Of a stretch of 64,000 nucleotides of DNA, positions 6,874-15,450 are shown one piece after another. The translations under genes and the position numbers were made by a program. Position 1 is the first letter of the stretch; each line of letters starts with the position of its first letter. The DNA is from Roseimicrobium gellanilyticum (lineage in GTDB: Bacteria; Verrucomicrobiota; Verrucomicrobiia; Verrucomicrobiales; Verrucomicrobiaceae), in assembly GCF_003315205.1 (NCBI RefSeq), contig NZ_QNRR01000002.1, positions 342,881 to 406,880 of the forward strand, given 5' to 3'. A model generated the notes under the pieces. It saw only the letters and a program-made list of their open reading frames with translations, was not told where the DNA came from and made no database searches.

Positions 6874-9435
6874 CTACTTCCTCTCCCTTAAATAGGCCAC
6901 CAGGTCCCGCACTTCCTCATCGGTCAGCTTCGCCACCAAGCCTTCCGGCATGATGGAGAGGGGGAAGTGGTCGCGCTTGAGGATGTCCTGGATCTGTACT
7001 TCGAAGGCGTGGCCATCGAGGCCGATGTAGGTGTGGAAGTTTCCGCGCTCGGCGAGTTGGAAGACGGTGCGCGTCTGGCCATCGGAGGTGGCGAGTACGT
7101 AACACTCAAACTGCGGAGCCACGCTCCGGTTCGGCTGGAGCAGGGATTCCAGGATATAGTTGGAGGTCTTTGCGGAGCCGATGGTGGAGAGATTGGGTCC
7201 AGCGACATTTCCCAATCCTTCTGCGCGATGGCACATGGCACAGCCGCCCTGGCGAGGGCTCAGGAATACCGTGCGACCATTCGCGAGATCCGGCTTGCCC
7301 GGCACCTTGGCGAGATACTTCTCCCAAGCTTCGATATCTTGAAGCGGAGGACGCGTCGCAGGAGGAGCCACCGGCAGATAACTTGGTGCAGCCACTTCCT
7401 TCGCACGCGCGAGCGCCTTGTCGCCGTCGGTCTTGATGGCATCCAGCGCGGGTTTGTCCGCATCGGTGAGCGTGAGATACATCAGCGCGGCTACTCGCAC
7501 GGAGGAGGAGCGCTTCTCATCGAAGGCCAGCTTGCGCAGCAAGGGTTCGCGGTTGTTGTCGCGCAGGGCGCCGAGCACATGCGTCACCCACTCCTGGAAG
7601 GTCGTGTCGCCCTCGGAGAGCAACGGCTCCAGATCCTTCGCCAGGAGCTGGCGCTCACGATCCGGCAGAATCTCCAGCGCCGTGCGCTTGAGTCGTGCCG
7701 GCGTGGCAGGGTCTGTGATGCGCTGCTTCAGCATCTTCACCAGGTCCGCTTCCTTCACTTCCGCGGAGTCGATGCGACTCAGAGCGGTGATACCACCGTA
7801 GAAGAGTGCCGGTGTGAGTTCAGGGTTTACGAGGAACTTCTCCACGGCACTCCGTGAGGGCGCGTAGCGCACATCCGAGATCCACTTCAGCGCGAGTAGC
7901 TGCACCGTGGGGTCTTCATCTTCGAGAAACTTCTGCGGCGGGATGATGGGTTCCGCATTCGTCCGCGCAGCATCTTGCTGGACCGCGAGCAGCAATCCCT
8001 GACGCTGACGCGGGTAGGAGAGACGCTTGTCCTTCATGATCCAGAGCAGATCTGTGTCACGTCCCAATCGCGTGACAGCCGTGGAGAATCGCCACGGGTT
8101 CGCATCATTCAGCCGGTCGGTGGCTTCCAGCGGGGTGACCTTCTCCTTGTTCAGGATCTTGCTGAGCTGCTCCTGCTTCCAGGTGATGCCGGACTTCGCG
8201 GCGAGCGGGGCCTTGAGTTCATGAGCCTCCTTGGCGGAGATGCGCCACACGCGGCCGTAGCCGTGGAGTTCATAATCGCGCTTCACCCAGTCGGAGAGGT
8301 AGATGGAACCATCCGCCGCCACGGCGAAGGCCACGGGGCGGAAATCCTGACCACCGTGCACGAGCACCTTCTTCTTCGCTCCATCATACGCATGCTCCCG
8401 ATCCGGTAGTGTGTAAGCTTCCACGGTGTGGTCCACCCATGAGGCTACCAGCAGCTGCCCATGCCATTGGGCCGGCAGGCCGCGGAAGTCCTTGGCGGGG
8501 GATGGGGCATAGTAGATCACATCGCACGCAGCTTCACCGGTGCCTGCGAGCATGGGCAGGGTGCCGGGCAGCTCGCCATTCCACGCCACGAAGGGATGCA
8601 ACCCGCTGCGGCCATAGCGGAACTTGTACCCGTAGTCGCCGCCTTCGATGATGTGATGCAGGCGGTTCGGCGGGCGAGAGTCCGGGTCGTTGTCCGTGGC
8701 AAAGATGTTTCCATCCGTGTCCACGCACATACCAAAGGGATTCCAGAAGCCATTGGCCACGCGGCGCAGCTTCCCGCCATCCAGAGTGATGTGGAAGACG
8801 TTCCCGCCCTCGCCCTGGTCGCTGTGCTTCACCCCATCCGCGCCGATGAGTGTGTACGCGGCGCCGAGATTCTCTCCCATGCCGAAGTAGAGGCCGCCCT
8901 TCTCATCGAAGGCCAGACCACTGAGACCATTGTGAGGATAGCGTCCCGTTGTTTCCAGGAACACCAGCTTGCGATCCACCTTCTCAGGCTTGCCATCGCC
9001 ATCGTCATCGCGCAGGCGCAGGATTTCATCTCGCGTAGCGAGGTAGATGGCTCCATCTGGCGCCGTGGCGATGTCCATGGTCATGACCGAGTCCTGGAAG
9101 AACACCTCCGCCTTCTCGGCCTTGCCATCGCCATCCTTGTCCTGCAGCCAGAGAATGCGGTCCGTCTTCGGCCCCGTGAAGCCCTTGGGAGGGAAGTGTG
9201 TGTTGCTTTGGATGACGAGCAGCTTGCCATCCTTTGTGAAGGTCATGCCAATGGGCTGCTGCACCAGAGGCTCCTGGGCAAAGAGCGTCACCTGCATGGT
9301 GGCGTCATTCACCTTGGGTGGTTCCGCGGAGGCCGGCGGCGCCTGGGAAAAGAGCGTGCCCGGCACCAGTGTCACTGCGGTGGTAGCGGCCAGAGCGAGG
9401 GCGGACAGGAGAAATCGATGGGTGCAGGAGTGCAT
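6874..9435 (-). CDS. PVC-type membrane-bound dehydrogenase / haem-binding CxxCH protein
   Basis: About 853 residues with a signal peptide (to near 'LFSQA', residue 31). Residues about 45-380 form a sugar-dehydrogenase-like beta propeller ('GMTFTKDGKLLVIQ', 'GLAFDEKGGLYFGMGEN', several 'DGDG' calcium-type loops). Residues about 440-690 are helical HEAT-like repeats, and the C-terminus is a small cytochrome c with the haem motif C732-A-M-C-H736. This is the architecture of the 'putative membrane-bound dehydrogenase' and 'putative heme-binding' domains (Pirellula/Verrucomicrobium type, TIGR02604 and TIGR02603). The role is probably periplasmic sugar oxidation with electron transfer to the cytochrome domain. 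ATG 9435 puts the signal peptide at the N-terminus; an ATG near 9483 is an alternative. Confidence 0.9.
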   Translation of the reverse strand: MHSCTHRFLLSALALAATTAVTLVPGTLFSQAPPASAEPPKVNDATMQVTLFAQEPLVQQPIGMTFTKDGKLLVIQSNTHFPPKGFTGPKTDRILWLQDKDGDGKAEKAEVFFQDSVMTMDIATAPDGAIYLATRDEILRLRDDDGDGKPEKVDRKLVFLETTGRYPHNGLSGLAFDEKGGLYFGMGENLGAAYTLIGADGVKHSDQGEGGNVFHITLDGGKLRRVANGFWNPFGMCVDTDGNIFATDNDPDSRPPNRLHHIIEGGDYGYKFRYGRSGLHPFVAWNGELPGTLPMLAGTGEAACDVIYYAPSPAKDFRGLPAQWHGQLLVASWVDHTVEAYTLPDREHAYDGAKKKVLVHGGQDFRPVAFAVAADGSIYLSDWVKRDYELHGYGRVWRISAKEAHELKAPLAAKSGITWKQEQLSKILNKEKVTPLEATDRLNDANPWRFSTAVTRLGRDTDLLWIMKDKRLSYPRQRQGLLLAVQQDAARTNAEPIIPPQKFLEDEDPTVQLLALKWISDVRYAPSRSAVEKFLVNPELTPALFYGGITALSRIDSAEVKEADLVKMLKQRITDPATPARLKRTALEILPDRERQLLAKDLEPLLSEGDTTFQEWVTHVLGALRDNNREPLLRKLAFDEKRSSSVRVAALMYLTLTDADKPALDAIKTDGDKALARAKEVAAPSYLPVAPPATRPPLQDIEAWEKYLAKVPGKPDLANGRTVFLSPRQGGCAMCHRAEGLGNVAGPNLSTIGSAKTSNYILESLLQPNRSVAPQFECYVLATSDGQTRTVFQLAERGNFHTYIGLDGHAFEVQIQDILKRDHFPLSIMPEGLVAKLTDEEVRDLVAYLRERK

Positions 9436-9614
9436 ATCTCGTGAGCAGAGTATCGTGCGGAGCGCGCTTGAGTTTCGTATCATGCCGCCGGGTACCTCAC
9501 GGTGTCCAGCGGAGAAAATGCACGACCGCTCCGAGACCCGGCTGCGTGGTCGTGTGACTTCATGCCGCCCGTGGTTGACCTGCGCCATACTTGGATTTAA
9601 ACGGGCGGTTGTCC

Positions 9615-10199
9615 ATGGCTGAAGTCCCTTCCACCCGCATCCTGCCTCTCGGAGCTCCCGCGCCGGATTTTTCCCTGCCTGAGCCCGGAGCAGAGCTTGT
9701 GACGCTCGCGGATGTCCGGGAACCCAAGGGCCTCATCGTCGCTTTCCTCTGCAATCACTGCCCTTTCGTGCTGCACCTTGCAAAGCACTTGGGCGAGTTC
9801 GCCGCGATCTGTGAAGCGAAGGGCGTCGGCTTTGTGGGCATCAGTTCCAACGATGTCTCCCGCTATCCCGCCGATAGCCCGGAGAAGATGCAGGCCATGG
9901 TAAAGACCTACGACTGGACCTTTCCGTACCTGTATGACGAAACCCAGTCGGTTGCACAGGCGTATCGAGCGGCATGCACGCCGGATTTCTATGTGTTTGA
10001 TCATGAGCTGCGCCTTACCTATTGCGGCCAGTTCGATGACTCGCGGCCCAAGAATGGCAAACCCGTGACGGGTGACAGTCTCCGTGCTGCCGTGCAGGCC
10101 CTGCTGGATGGCTCACCCCCACTCGCCGAACAGCGCCCCAGCACCGGGTGCAATATCAAATGGAAGCCGGGCAACGAGCCCTCGTGGTACGCGAGCTAG
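9615..10199 (+). CDS. Thioredoxin-like / AhpC-TSA family redoxin
   Basis: A 194-residue cytoplasmic protein with the redoxin layout: 'GAPAPDFSLPEPG' at the N-terminus, then 'IVAFLCNHCPFV' with Cys46-x-x-Cys49, 'FVGISSNDVSRYP', and the cis-Pro strand 'CTPDFYVFDHELRLTYCGQFDD'. The CNHCPFV variant defines a bacterial thioredoxin-family subgroup probably involved in thiol or peroxide chemistry; its substrate is unknown. It is divergent from the haem-binding dehydrogenase gene and tail to tail with the acetyltransferase gene, with 2 bp between stop codons. ATG 9615 is chosen over the upstream frame start at 9591, which would add a Met-Asp-Leu-Asn leader with no conserved look. Confidence 0.88.
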   Translation: MAEVPSTRILPLGAPAPDFSLPEPGAELVTLADVREPKGLIVAFLCNHCPFVLHLAKHLGEFAAICEAKGVGFVGISSNDVSRYPADSPEKMQAMVKTYDWTFPYLYDETQSVAQAYRAACTPDFYVFDHELRLTYCGQFDDSRPKNGKPVTGDSLRAAVQALLDGSPPLAEQRPSTGCNIKWKPGNEPSWYAS

Positions 10200-10201
10200 C
10201 A

Positions 10202-10735
10202 TCAGTCGTCATGCTGCTCGAAGATTTTTCCCAGAAGAACGATGTCGAATTGGCTTGCGTGACTTCGACCAGCCCCGGTGAAGTGTCCCCAGGGCTCCCA
10301 CCCAGCGCGGTGGAAGATTTTTAGACTGGCTTCATTGTGCCTGGAGATGAAAGCCAGCACCGTTCGAATGCCCAGCATCGGACAGGAGTCCATCAATTGC
10401 TGGACCAGTCTCGTGCCATTCCCACGGCGTTGCGCGTCAGGAGCCACGTAGAGGCCGACCTGCGCGGTCCTGCGAAATTCCTTTCGATAGTGGTGCGGGG
10501 ACAGACTGATCCATCCGACAACCTTCCCGCCTTCTTCACAAACCCACAGCGGGTGCTGGCTGGGACTGTGTATTTCCCACCAGGACGTCCACGTAGACCA
10601 ATCTACGACTGAGGAGTCGGCCTGAGCAATATCATCGAGGGGAGATTGTTCATAGATCTCGGCGATGCGGGGAAAGTCCGAGATACAGGCTGGCCTGATC
10701 GCAGATGCCGGATGAGCTGGCTCTACGACACACAT
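10202..10735 (-). CDS. GNAT family N-acetyltransferase (phosphinothricin acetyltransferase-like)
   Basis: The protein is 177 residues. It has the GNAT fold: 'IRPACISDFPRIAEIYEQ' as the first strand-helix, 'GKVVGWISLSPH', the acetyl-CoA loop 'LYVAPDAQRRGNGTRLVQQL' (the R-x-x-G-x-G/A site, here QRRGNGT), and 'LAFISRHNEASLKIFHRAGW' near the end. These features are closest to the phosphinothricin/PAT-like acyltransferase group. The start at 10735 is the ATG nearest to the conserved first strand; an in-frame ATG at 10783 would overlap the end of the upstream gene. It lies 44 bp downstream of the probable effector gene, on the same strand, so the two may share a transcript. Confidence 0.8.
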   Translation of the reverse strand: MCVVEPAHPASAIRPACISDFPRIAEIYEQSPLDDIAQADSSVVDWSTWTSWWEIHSPSQHPLWVCEEGGKVVGWISLSPHHYRKEFRRTAQVGLYVAPDAQRRGNGTRLVQQLMDSCPMLGIRTVLAFISRHNEASLKIFHRAGWEPWGHFTGAGRSHASQFDIVLLGKIFEQHDD

Positions 10736-10779
10736 GGAAACTTCAAAAGGTGCAGGTGAAATTCTGCCGGCCTCCTTCC

Positions 10780-11907
10780 TCATTGCACTCGTGTCCCAAC
10801 ACTGGGGCCTTGGGCTTCCCGAGGCTTCCCGATGGCAGAGCCCAAGGTGTACCCGCTATTCAGCTTCATGTTCTGGGCATTTTCCAGGGAGAGATTCTTG
10901 TCGGGTTGTTCGAGCTTCAAGGCGTCATTCTTCTCCTTCAGAAGCTTCAGCAATTTGGTGGGGTCATTCTCGCTCAGTTCCGCGCATTTGGTGACTGCGT
11001 CCCCCAGTTGTTTGACGTTCACCACTCCGTCTTTTGAAAGGGAGGCGGCCATCACTGTCACTTCGTTCGAAACGGCTTCGAAGATCTTGCGCTGCTCAGG
11101 TGTCAGCGACGCGGTTTTTGAGATGGGCTCCCACGAGCCTGTCAGAGCTGCCGCCATTCCCTGATGAAATCCCGGTGGTAGATTGTCCAGATTCTTGCCC
11201 TGGGTAAGGATGGAGAAACGATCCGCTGCGCTCATGCTCGCGCCAAGCGCCTGGCCAGTCCGCTGCGCTTCTTGATTCCATTGCACTGTTTCCACACATG
11301 CCAGCAGCGCCCGATTCTGATCGGAACCTGGCAGCTTCATCAGTCCGCCGACATCTTCACGGTAGTGTTTCCCAATGGATCCTGACGCAACATCCTGCAT
11401 CCGTTCAGGGAGCGATTGGGCAAATTGTTCGATTCCCCTTTTCACAATATGTCCCAGAAGAATCTCCTCTCCCTTCTTCGGGGCAGGAAAGGAGTCCTTC
11501 AGGAAATCAAGGGCATCCAATCTGCCCTGCCGCTGGGATGATGGGAACTTCTGGCCTTCGCCACCATCGCTGCCGGAGGTGGTGCTGTAGAATTTTGGGG
11601 CTCCATGCTTGAACATGTCGTCGGCCGACATCAGGGTCCGGGACCGTGTCCGGGATTCGGTAAGAGCGACCTGAGTCAAGGTGCGGCGAAGCGGCGGGGT
11701 CTGAGTCAGCGTGGAACTGACCCTTGGACTCAATTCCACCGGGATCTTGGGTGGATAGGTGCTTTGCCCGGGCTTGGTCTTGAAGAGGTCTCTGACCGTG
11801 TTGGTTGCGGCCTTGGTGAAGGTCTCGCCTCCCTCTTTCAGAAAGGCCTTCTGCATCAACTCCTTTGTCGCTTTGCAGACGCAAGTCTTGCCGGCATTGA
11901 AGAGCAT
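10780..11907 (-). CDS. Probable type III secretion effector, partner of the CesT-like chaperone
   Basis: A 375-residue protein of unknown family. There is no signal peptide or membrane helix. The N-terminal 100 residues are Lys/Thr/Ser-rich and look poorly structured ('TLTQTPPLRRTLTQ', 'ESRTRSRTLMS'), as expected for a type III export signal and chaperone-binding region. The rest is helical, with many small residues and polar helices ('LTPEQRKIFEAVSNEV', 'DPTKLLKLLKEKNDAL'). The ATG lies 10 bp after the chaperone stop codon and is preceded by a TGAGGAA ribosome-binding sequence, so the two are translated from one message. The effector label rests on this pairing, not on a recognised domain. 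Confidence 0.55.
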   Translation of the reverse strand: MLFNAGKTCVCKATKELMQKAFLKEGGETFTKAATNTVRDLFKTKPGQSTYPPKIPVELSPRVSSTLTQTPPLRRTLTQVALTESRTRSRTLMSADDMFKHGAPKFYSTTSGSDGGEGQKFPSSQRQGRLDALDFLKDSFPAPKKGEEILLGHIVKRGIEQFAQSLPERMQDVASGSIGKHYREDVGGLMKLPGSDQNRALLACVETVQWNQEAQRTGQALGASMSAADRFSILTQGKNLDNLPPGFHQGMAAALTGSWEPISKTASLTPEQRKIFEAVSNEVTVMAASLSKDGVVNVKQLGDAVTKCAELSENDPTKLLKLLKEKNDALKLEQPDKNLSLENAQNMKLNSGYTLGSAIGKPREAQGPSVGTRVQ

Positions 11908-11917
11908 GGCTAGTTCC

Positions 11918-12322
11918 TCAGTTGGGGGTTCCGGAGAGGGCCTCTTGTGCCATGTGGCTTGCCAGCGAGAAGGCGGACATTGCCATGGTGAGGGACTCCG
12001 TGTCGAGGTTCGCCAGATCAATGGGCTGGCTGAGAACAATGGAGCTTGTTCGAGGATCGAACGCGAAGGATGCGCCGCCGATGAAGTCAGGCATGAGATT
12101 CATGGTGAGAGCCGCTTCAAAGAGGGCGGCCCTGTTCCCATTTTCCTTCACCTGTCGCAACGGTGCATAAAAACTGAAAAACTCGCCCTCTGGGGCGAGT
12201 TCCAACATGAAGCGATTTCCTTGCGGGCCACGAATCATGCACCTGCCGTCACCATCGAGCGCCGGCAAGTTGAGTTGGTTCAATCGCTCATTGAGCTCGG
12301 TGACGGCGGAGGAGTAGTCCAT
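11918..12322 (-). CDS. CesT-family type III secretion chaperone-like protein
   Basis: The protein is 134 residues, the usual size of class I type III chaperones (about 120-160). The pattern is typical: an N-terminal helix ('VTELNERLNQLNLP'), then the strands 'GRCMIRGPQGNRFMLELAPEGEFFSFYAPL', a central helix ('RAALFEAALTMNLMP'), then 'GGASFAFDPRTSSIVLSQPI' and a final helix ('ESLTMAMSAFSLASHMAQEAL'). In this family the protein binds an effector's N-terminus in the cytoplasm and delivers it to the secretion ATPase. Type III secretion genes are known in Verrucomicrobium spinosum. It is the first gene of a two- or three-gene minus-strand unit with the probable effector. No apparatus gene is in the window. 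Confidence 0.72.
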   Translation of the reverse strand: MDYSSAVTELNERLNQLNLPALDGDGRCMIRGPQGNRFMLELAPEGEFFSFYAPLRQVKENGNRAALFEAALTMNLMPDFIGGASFAFDPRTSSIVLSQPIDLANLDTESLTMAMSAFSLASHMAQEALSGTPN

Positions 12323-12389
12323 GATGATGGCTTCCGTTGGGGCCTGGAATGTAAATGGCAGTTTATGCCAAGGTCGCGTTATCTATGTG

Positions 12390-12409
12390 TTGAATACCTC
12401 CACATTCAA
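12390..12409. promoter_or_regulatory. Inverted repeat TTGAAT-N8-ATTCAA upstream of the chaperone gene
   Basis: A perfect 6-bp inverted repeat with an 8-bp spacer lies 68 bp upstream of the chaperone start, inside an AT-rich intergenic stretch. On the minus strand TTGAAT is followed 18 bp later by TAGATA, a weak promoter pair, so the repeat may mark an operator over a promoter. A second small repeat, TGGCA-N5-TGCCA, lies at 12356-12370, closer to the gene. Suggestion from pattern only. Confidence 0.3.
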
Positions 12410-12549
12410 TCTTTCCAACTGCATAAAGGATTAGTTTGATGCGTCGGCATGTGGAGAGGACAAATAACAATTATAATTAGCCTTCGAAGTTATACGGCTT
12501 CTTCCTGTCAAGACGGCGCATTGGACGTGAGTGTTGTTCGGTAAATGTA

Positions 12550-12584
12550 CAAAAAACTCCATGCAAGGGCTTGCATGGAGTTTT
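12550..12584 (-). terminator. Rho-independent terminator of the PepSY-like gene
   Basis: A perfect 13-bp stem (AACTCCATGCAAG paired with CTTGCATGGAGTT, loop of 2-4 bases) lies about 50 bp beyond the stop codon of the minus-strand PepSY-like gene. On the minus strand it is followed by a run of six T. On the plus strand only four T follow. Confidence 0.85.
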
Positions 12585-12633
12585 CGAGATTCTAGCTGTG
12601 ATCTGATTTCCGGCCCCGGAAGGCATTCCTCTG

Positions 12634-13128
12634 CTAGTCAGTCCGCTGGCTGATGACTGTGCCATCTTCAGCGAGCACTGCCTTGATATCTTTTCCATTC
12701 GCTACGTCGATTTCGACCAGATAGGTCGTCTTGCCGTTGGTGACATCCTTTTCTACATCCTCAACCTTTCCTCCAGCAGGCACGAGCCGTTCCGCCGCAG
12801 CTTTCACTACAGCAGGGGCCTTTGCCAGCGCGAGATCTTCGCGAGTGGTGACTACGGATCCATCCTCTGCGATGTAGAGCTTCAGGTCCTGCCGGCCTGC
12901 CAGTTCAAAGTCAGCTAGGTAGAGTTTGCGACCTTCCGATGTGATGGTCTTGATTTCTTCCAGCCTGCCTGATTTCTGGTGGCTTGTGATGACGGCCTGG
13001 ACTGCCGCAGGACATGAGGTGAGGGTCACTTCATTGGGATCTGCCTTGGCCGTCCCGAGAGACAATGCGGCCAGCATGGTTGGCAACAGCGCGCCGATGC
13101 CAACTTTAAGGTGCAGGTGCGTTTTCAT
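12634..13128 (-). CDS. Periplasmic PepSY-like protein, paralogue 1
   Basis: A 164-residue secreted protein with a signal peptide cleaved near 'GTAKA-DPNE' (about residue 29). It then has an N-terminal 'LTSCPAAVQAVITSHQKSGRLEEIK' unit and two beta-rich PepSY-like repeats, each ending in a 'D(L/I)K.....DG(T/S)V' strand pair. This is the PepSY-like, putative beta-lactamase-inhibitor-like fold (PF11396 type), thought to bind or restrain peptidases or to act with two-component sensors. Its closest relative in the window is the gene at 16169, with the same length and the same ends. The ATG at 13128 precedes a good signal peptide; the open frame runs 8 codons further up. It is last in the minus-strand PepSY/two-component cluster. 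Confidence 0.82.
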   Translation of the reverse strand: MKTHLHLKVGIGALLPTMLAALSLGTAKADPNEVTLTSCPAAVQAVITSHQKSGRLEEIKTITSEGRKLYLADFELAGRQDLKLYIAEDGSVVTTREDLALAKAPAVVKAAAERLVPAGGKVEDVEKDVTNGKTTYLVEIDVANGKDIKAVLAEDGTVISQRTD

Positions 13129-13288
13129 ATAGAACCGCGAATCGCCCGCCAACCGTCTATTGGCCGTGGTTCAAAGGCCCGATTTAGCAACGAGAATGCC
13201 TTCACCCCTGATTGCAATCATCGGTGAAGATGACGCACTGCGATGAGGCGCTCGAACTTACAGGGGAAGACAGATGCCCGTGGGCTAG

Positions 13289-13325
13289 ACTGGATGAAGC
13301 GCGATTACATCGCGCTTCGTCCAGT
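13289..13325. repeat. 17-bp stem-loop between two PepSY-like genes
   Basis: Bases 13289-13305 pair with 13309-13325 over 17 bp with one G:U pair and a 3-base loop. It lies about 56 bp beyond the stop of the 13382 gene and 160 bp before the next gene. Neither strand gives a proper T run directly after the stem on the minus side, so it is better seen as a transcript-processing or attenuating hairpin than as a classical terminator. Confidence 0.6.
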
Positions 13326-13381
13326 TGTTCTTATTCAACAGCTCATCACGAACTGCAGGGGCGCGCAGGCAGTTTGCACGT

Positions 13382-13867
13382 CTAGTTCTTCTCTTTCTCG
13401 TGCTCGCTCAGCACCGTGCCATCCGCGCCCAAGGTGAGCTTACGCTCGCGAGTGGGGCTGATCATGAATTCGACTACGTACTTGGTGGCGCCTTCTGCGG
13501 TTTCCACATCGCAATCACTGACGACAGCACCTTCTGGCAGGAGACCCAGTACCGTACGGCGCACCGGCACCGGCACTGTTTTGAAGTCTATCTCCTGCCG
13601 TGATCTGACGACGGTGCCATCAGCAGTGATGTACATCTTCAGGTCGCGATTTTCACCGAGGCCCACTTCAGCCACGTAGAGGCTGGCTCCATCCCGGTCC
13701 ACGAGTTTGATTTCTTCCAGTGTGCCTCCCTGGCTGTTGTTGCGAATGGCAGATTGTACTACCGGCGGACATTGAGCCAGTGTGAGTTCTTGTGCATTTG
13801 CGAGGCTGCCAAGGCCGATGCTTGCTGCGATGATTGCGAGAGTGGACTGCCAGGGTTTTCTGATCAT
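13382..13867 (-). CDS. Periplasmic PepSY-like protein, paralogue 2 (divergent)
   Basis: The product has 161 residues, with a signal peptide ending near 'LANA-QELT' (about residue 25). It has the same plan as the other two PepSY-like proteins in the cluster: 'LTLAQCPPVVQSAIRNNSQGGTLEEIKLVDRDG', then 'DLKMYITADGTVVRSRQEI' and a C-terminal 'RKLTLGADGTVLSEHEKEK'. It is clearly more divergent: the second repeat has 'VVSDCDVE' with an extra Cys, and the tail is charged. ATG 13867 is chosen because it starts a good signal peptide; upstream in-frame codons add a charged leader. It lies 109 bp downstream of the histidine kinase gene on the same strand. Family role as for the neighbours: a periplasmic modulator, function unproven. 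Confidence 0.8.
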   Translation of the reverse strand: MIRKPWQSTLAIIAASIGLGSLANAQELTLAQCPPVVQSAIRNNSQGGTLEEIKLVDRDGASLYVAEVGLGENRDLKMYITADGTVVRSRQEIDFKTVPVPVRRTVLGLLPEGAVVSDCDVETAEGATKYVVEFMISPTRERKLTLGADGTVLSEHEKEKN

Positions 13868-13976
13868 GCATAAAATTTCCGGTGCCTTCTGTTCATGATC
13901 AAAGAGGAACAAATGGTGTCCGGCAATATGCGGGAATGATTAGCTGGCAATTGCAGGCAATGTGCTGATGCTCAGA

Positions 13977-15398
13977 TCACTGCGCGTTGGCAGAGTCCTG
14001 CTTTTCGCTGAACTCTATTTCGATGGTCAGTGTCTTGTCGGCTCCATCGGTGTTGCCAAGCGAGGCATGACAATTGGCACCCATGGCGGTGGCACAGGAT
14101 TCCACGATGGAAAGGCCCAGTCCTGAATGCTGTTTCCTGGCTGCCATGCTGTTGTGCTTCTTCCAGAATCTCTCGAATAAATGCGGTACGTCATCGACTT
14201 GCAGGTGAGGCGCCGGGTTGCTTACCGCGAGTCGTGCGGGGGTCGCTCTGATGGTCACCGTTGATCCTGGAGGTGAATGGTCGATCGCGTTTCCTATCAG
14301 GTTGGTCAGAATAGTGGACCAGAGGGTGGCATCTGTGCGGAAGGCGCCCGGCTGTACCTGCGTATTCACGGTGATTTTGCGTGCGTCCGCGTTCTCCCGA
14401 TAGCGTTCCACTGCTGTACGGATGGTCGCTTCGATATCCACCGGCTCTTGTACGGCTTGCGCGTTGGCATCGGCTTTGGCGAGAGTGCCGAGTTTCTCCA
14501 CCAATTGTTCGAGTTCAGCCACGCTTTGCTGCATCTCCTTCAACCGCTCAGGAGTGGCTTCCTCCGACCAGGTGGCTGCCAGCTCTGCGGAGGCGCGCAG
14601 CTCTGCCAGCGGAGTGCGCAATTCATGGGCCGCGTGGCTGCTGAATCGTCGCTCGCGAGCCAGCGATTCATCCACACGTTTCAGCAGCTCATTGAGCTTT
14701 TCCACCACTGGCGACAACTCGTCCGGCAGAGCGTGGGGCAGGTGAATCGAGTCCTGTGTGCCGGGGCGGATGGCGCGGATGCGTTGAGCCAGCTGCTCCA
14801 GAGGGAGCAGGCCGTGGTGCAGTGACCCACGCAGGACTGCAATCGTGGCAAGAAAGAACGCCAATCCCGTCCCTGTCAGCACGAGCGCGAGCGTGCGCAG
14901 CGTATCGTACAGGCCCCGTGCCTCTGTGCCTGTGACCAGTCTCAGGTCGTGGTAGCTGCCACCATCCACCGAGCCGGCAGGGACGAAGCCCTGTACTCGT
15001 ACACGCACGGCTCGACCGTCACGCAGCGTCCCAAAGAGATAGCCCGGTTGCGTGGAGGCCTCCAGGATCTCCTGTTTGATGAAATCCAGTGAACCGAGAG
15101 GCAGGGAGGAGGAGCGCAAGAGACGCGCACCATCTGCATGGTACATCGCAAAGAAGTCGCGCGGATTGCCCTGGCCGAATCCCGCGAAGGCCACGAGGTC
15201 ATCATCCATTTCCAGCCGGTCACGGTCGACCTCCGTGGCCACGATGATGGCCTGGGCGCGAGCCGCGAGTGTGTCGTCTATCTGGGACAGCAGTACACTT
15301 CTCACGGTGTAGTACACCACGAAGCCTGCCAGCGGGAGGAGGCCCGCCGCCAGCAGGCACAGCATCCAGGTGAGTCTCCCGCGTATCGAGGTGGCCAT
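13977..15398 (-). CDS. Membrane sensor histidine kinase
   Basis: A 473-residue classical kinase. TM1 is at about 9-32, a periplasmic sensor domain of about 135 residues follows, TM2 is at about 168-190, then a short HAMP-like linker and the HisKA domain with the phospho-accepting His258 in 'HAAHELRTPL'. The ATPase domain has the N box ('LIGNAIDHSPPG'), F box ('LFERFWKKH') and G2 box ('SGLGLSIVE'). The N box has Ile-Asp in place of the usual 'AxxYT'. It partners the OmpR-type regulator whose gene lies 52 bp upstream. ATG 15398 begins the TM1 segment; upstream ATGs would overlap the regulator gene. The PepSY-like proteins around it may be its periplasmic sensors or its targets. Confidence 0.88.
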   Translation of the reverse strand: MATSIRGRLTWMLCLLAAGLLPLAGFVVYYTVRSVLLSQIDDTLAARAQAIIVATEVDRDRLEMDDDLVAFAGFGQGNPRDFFAMYHADGARLLRSSSLPLGSLDFIKQEILEASTQPGYLFGTLRDGRAVRVRVQGFVPAGSVDGGSYHDLRLVTGTEARGLYDTLRTLALVLTGTGLAFFLATIAVLRGSLHHGLLPLEQLAQRIRAIRPGTQDSIHLPHALPDELSPVVEKLNELLKRVDESLARERRFSSHAAHELRTPLAELRASAELAATWSEEATPERLKEMQQSVAELEQLVEKLGTLAKADANAQAVQEPVDIEATIRTAVERYRENADARKITVNTQVQPGAFRTDATLWSTILTNLIGNAIDHSPPGSTVTIRATPARLAVSNPAPHLQVDDVPHLFERFWKKHNSMAARKQHSGLGLSIVESCATAMGANCHASLGNTDGADKTLTIEIEFSEKQDSANAQ

Positions 15399-15450
15399 GA
15401 TGGTGGATGGAATGGATACGCGCTGCTGAGGGGAAATGTGAAGGCGCTCT

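Noticed and set aside
10780-12322. A complete type III secretion locus
   Set aside because: Only the chaperone and its partner are present; no ATPase, ring, needle or export gene occurs in the window.
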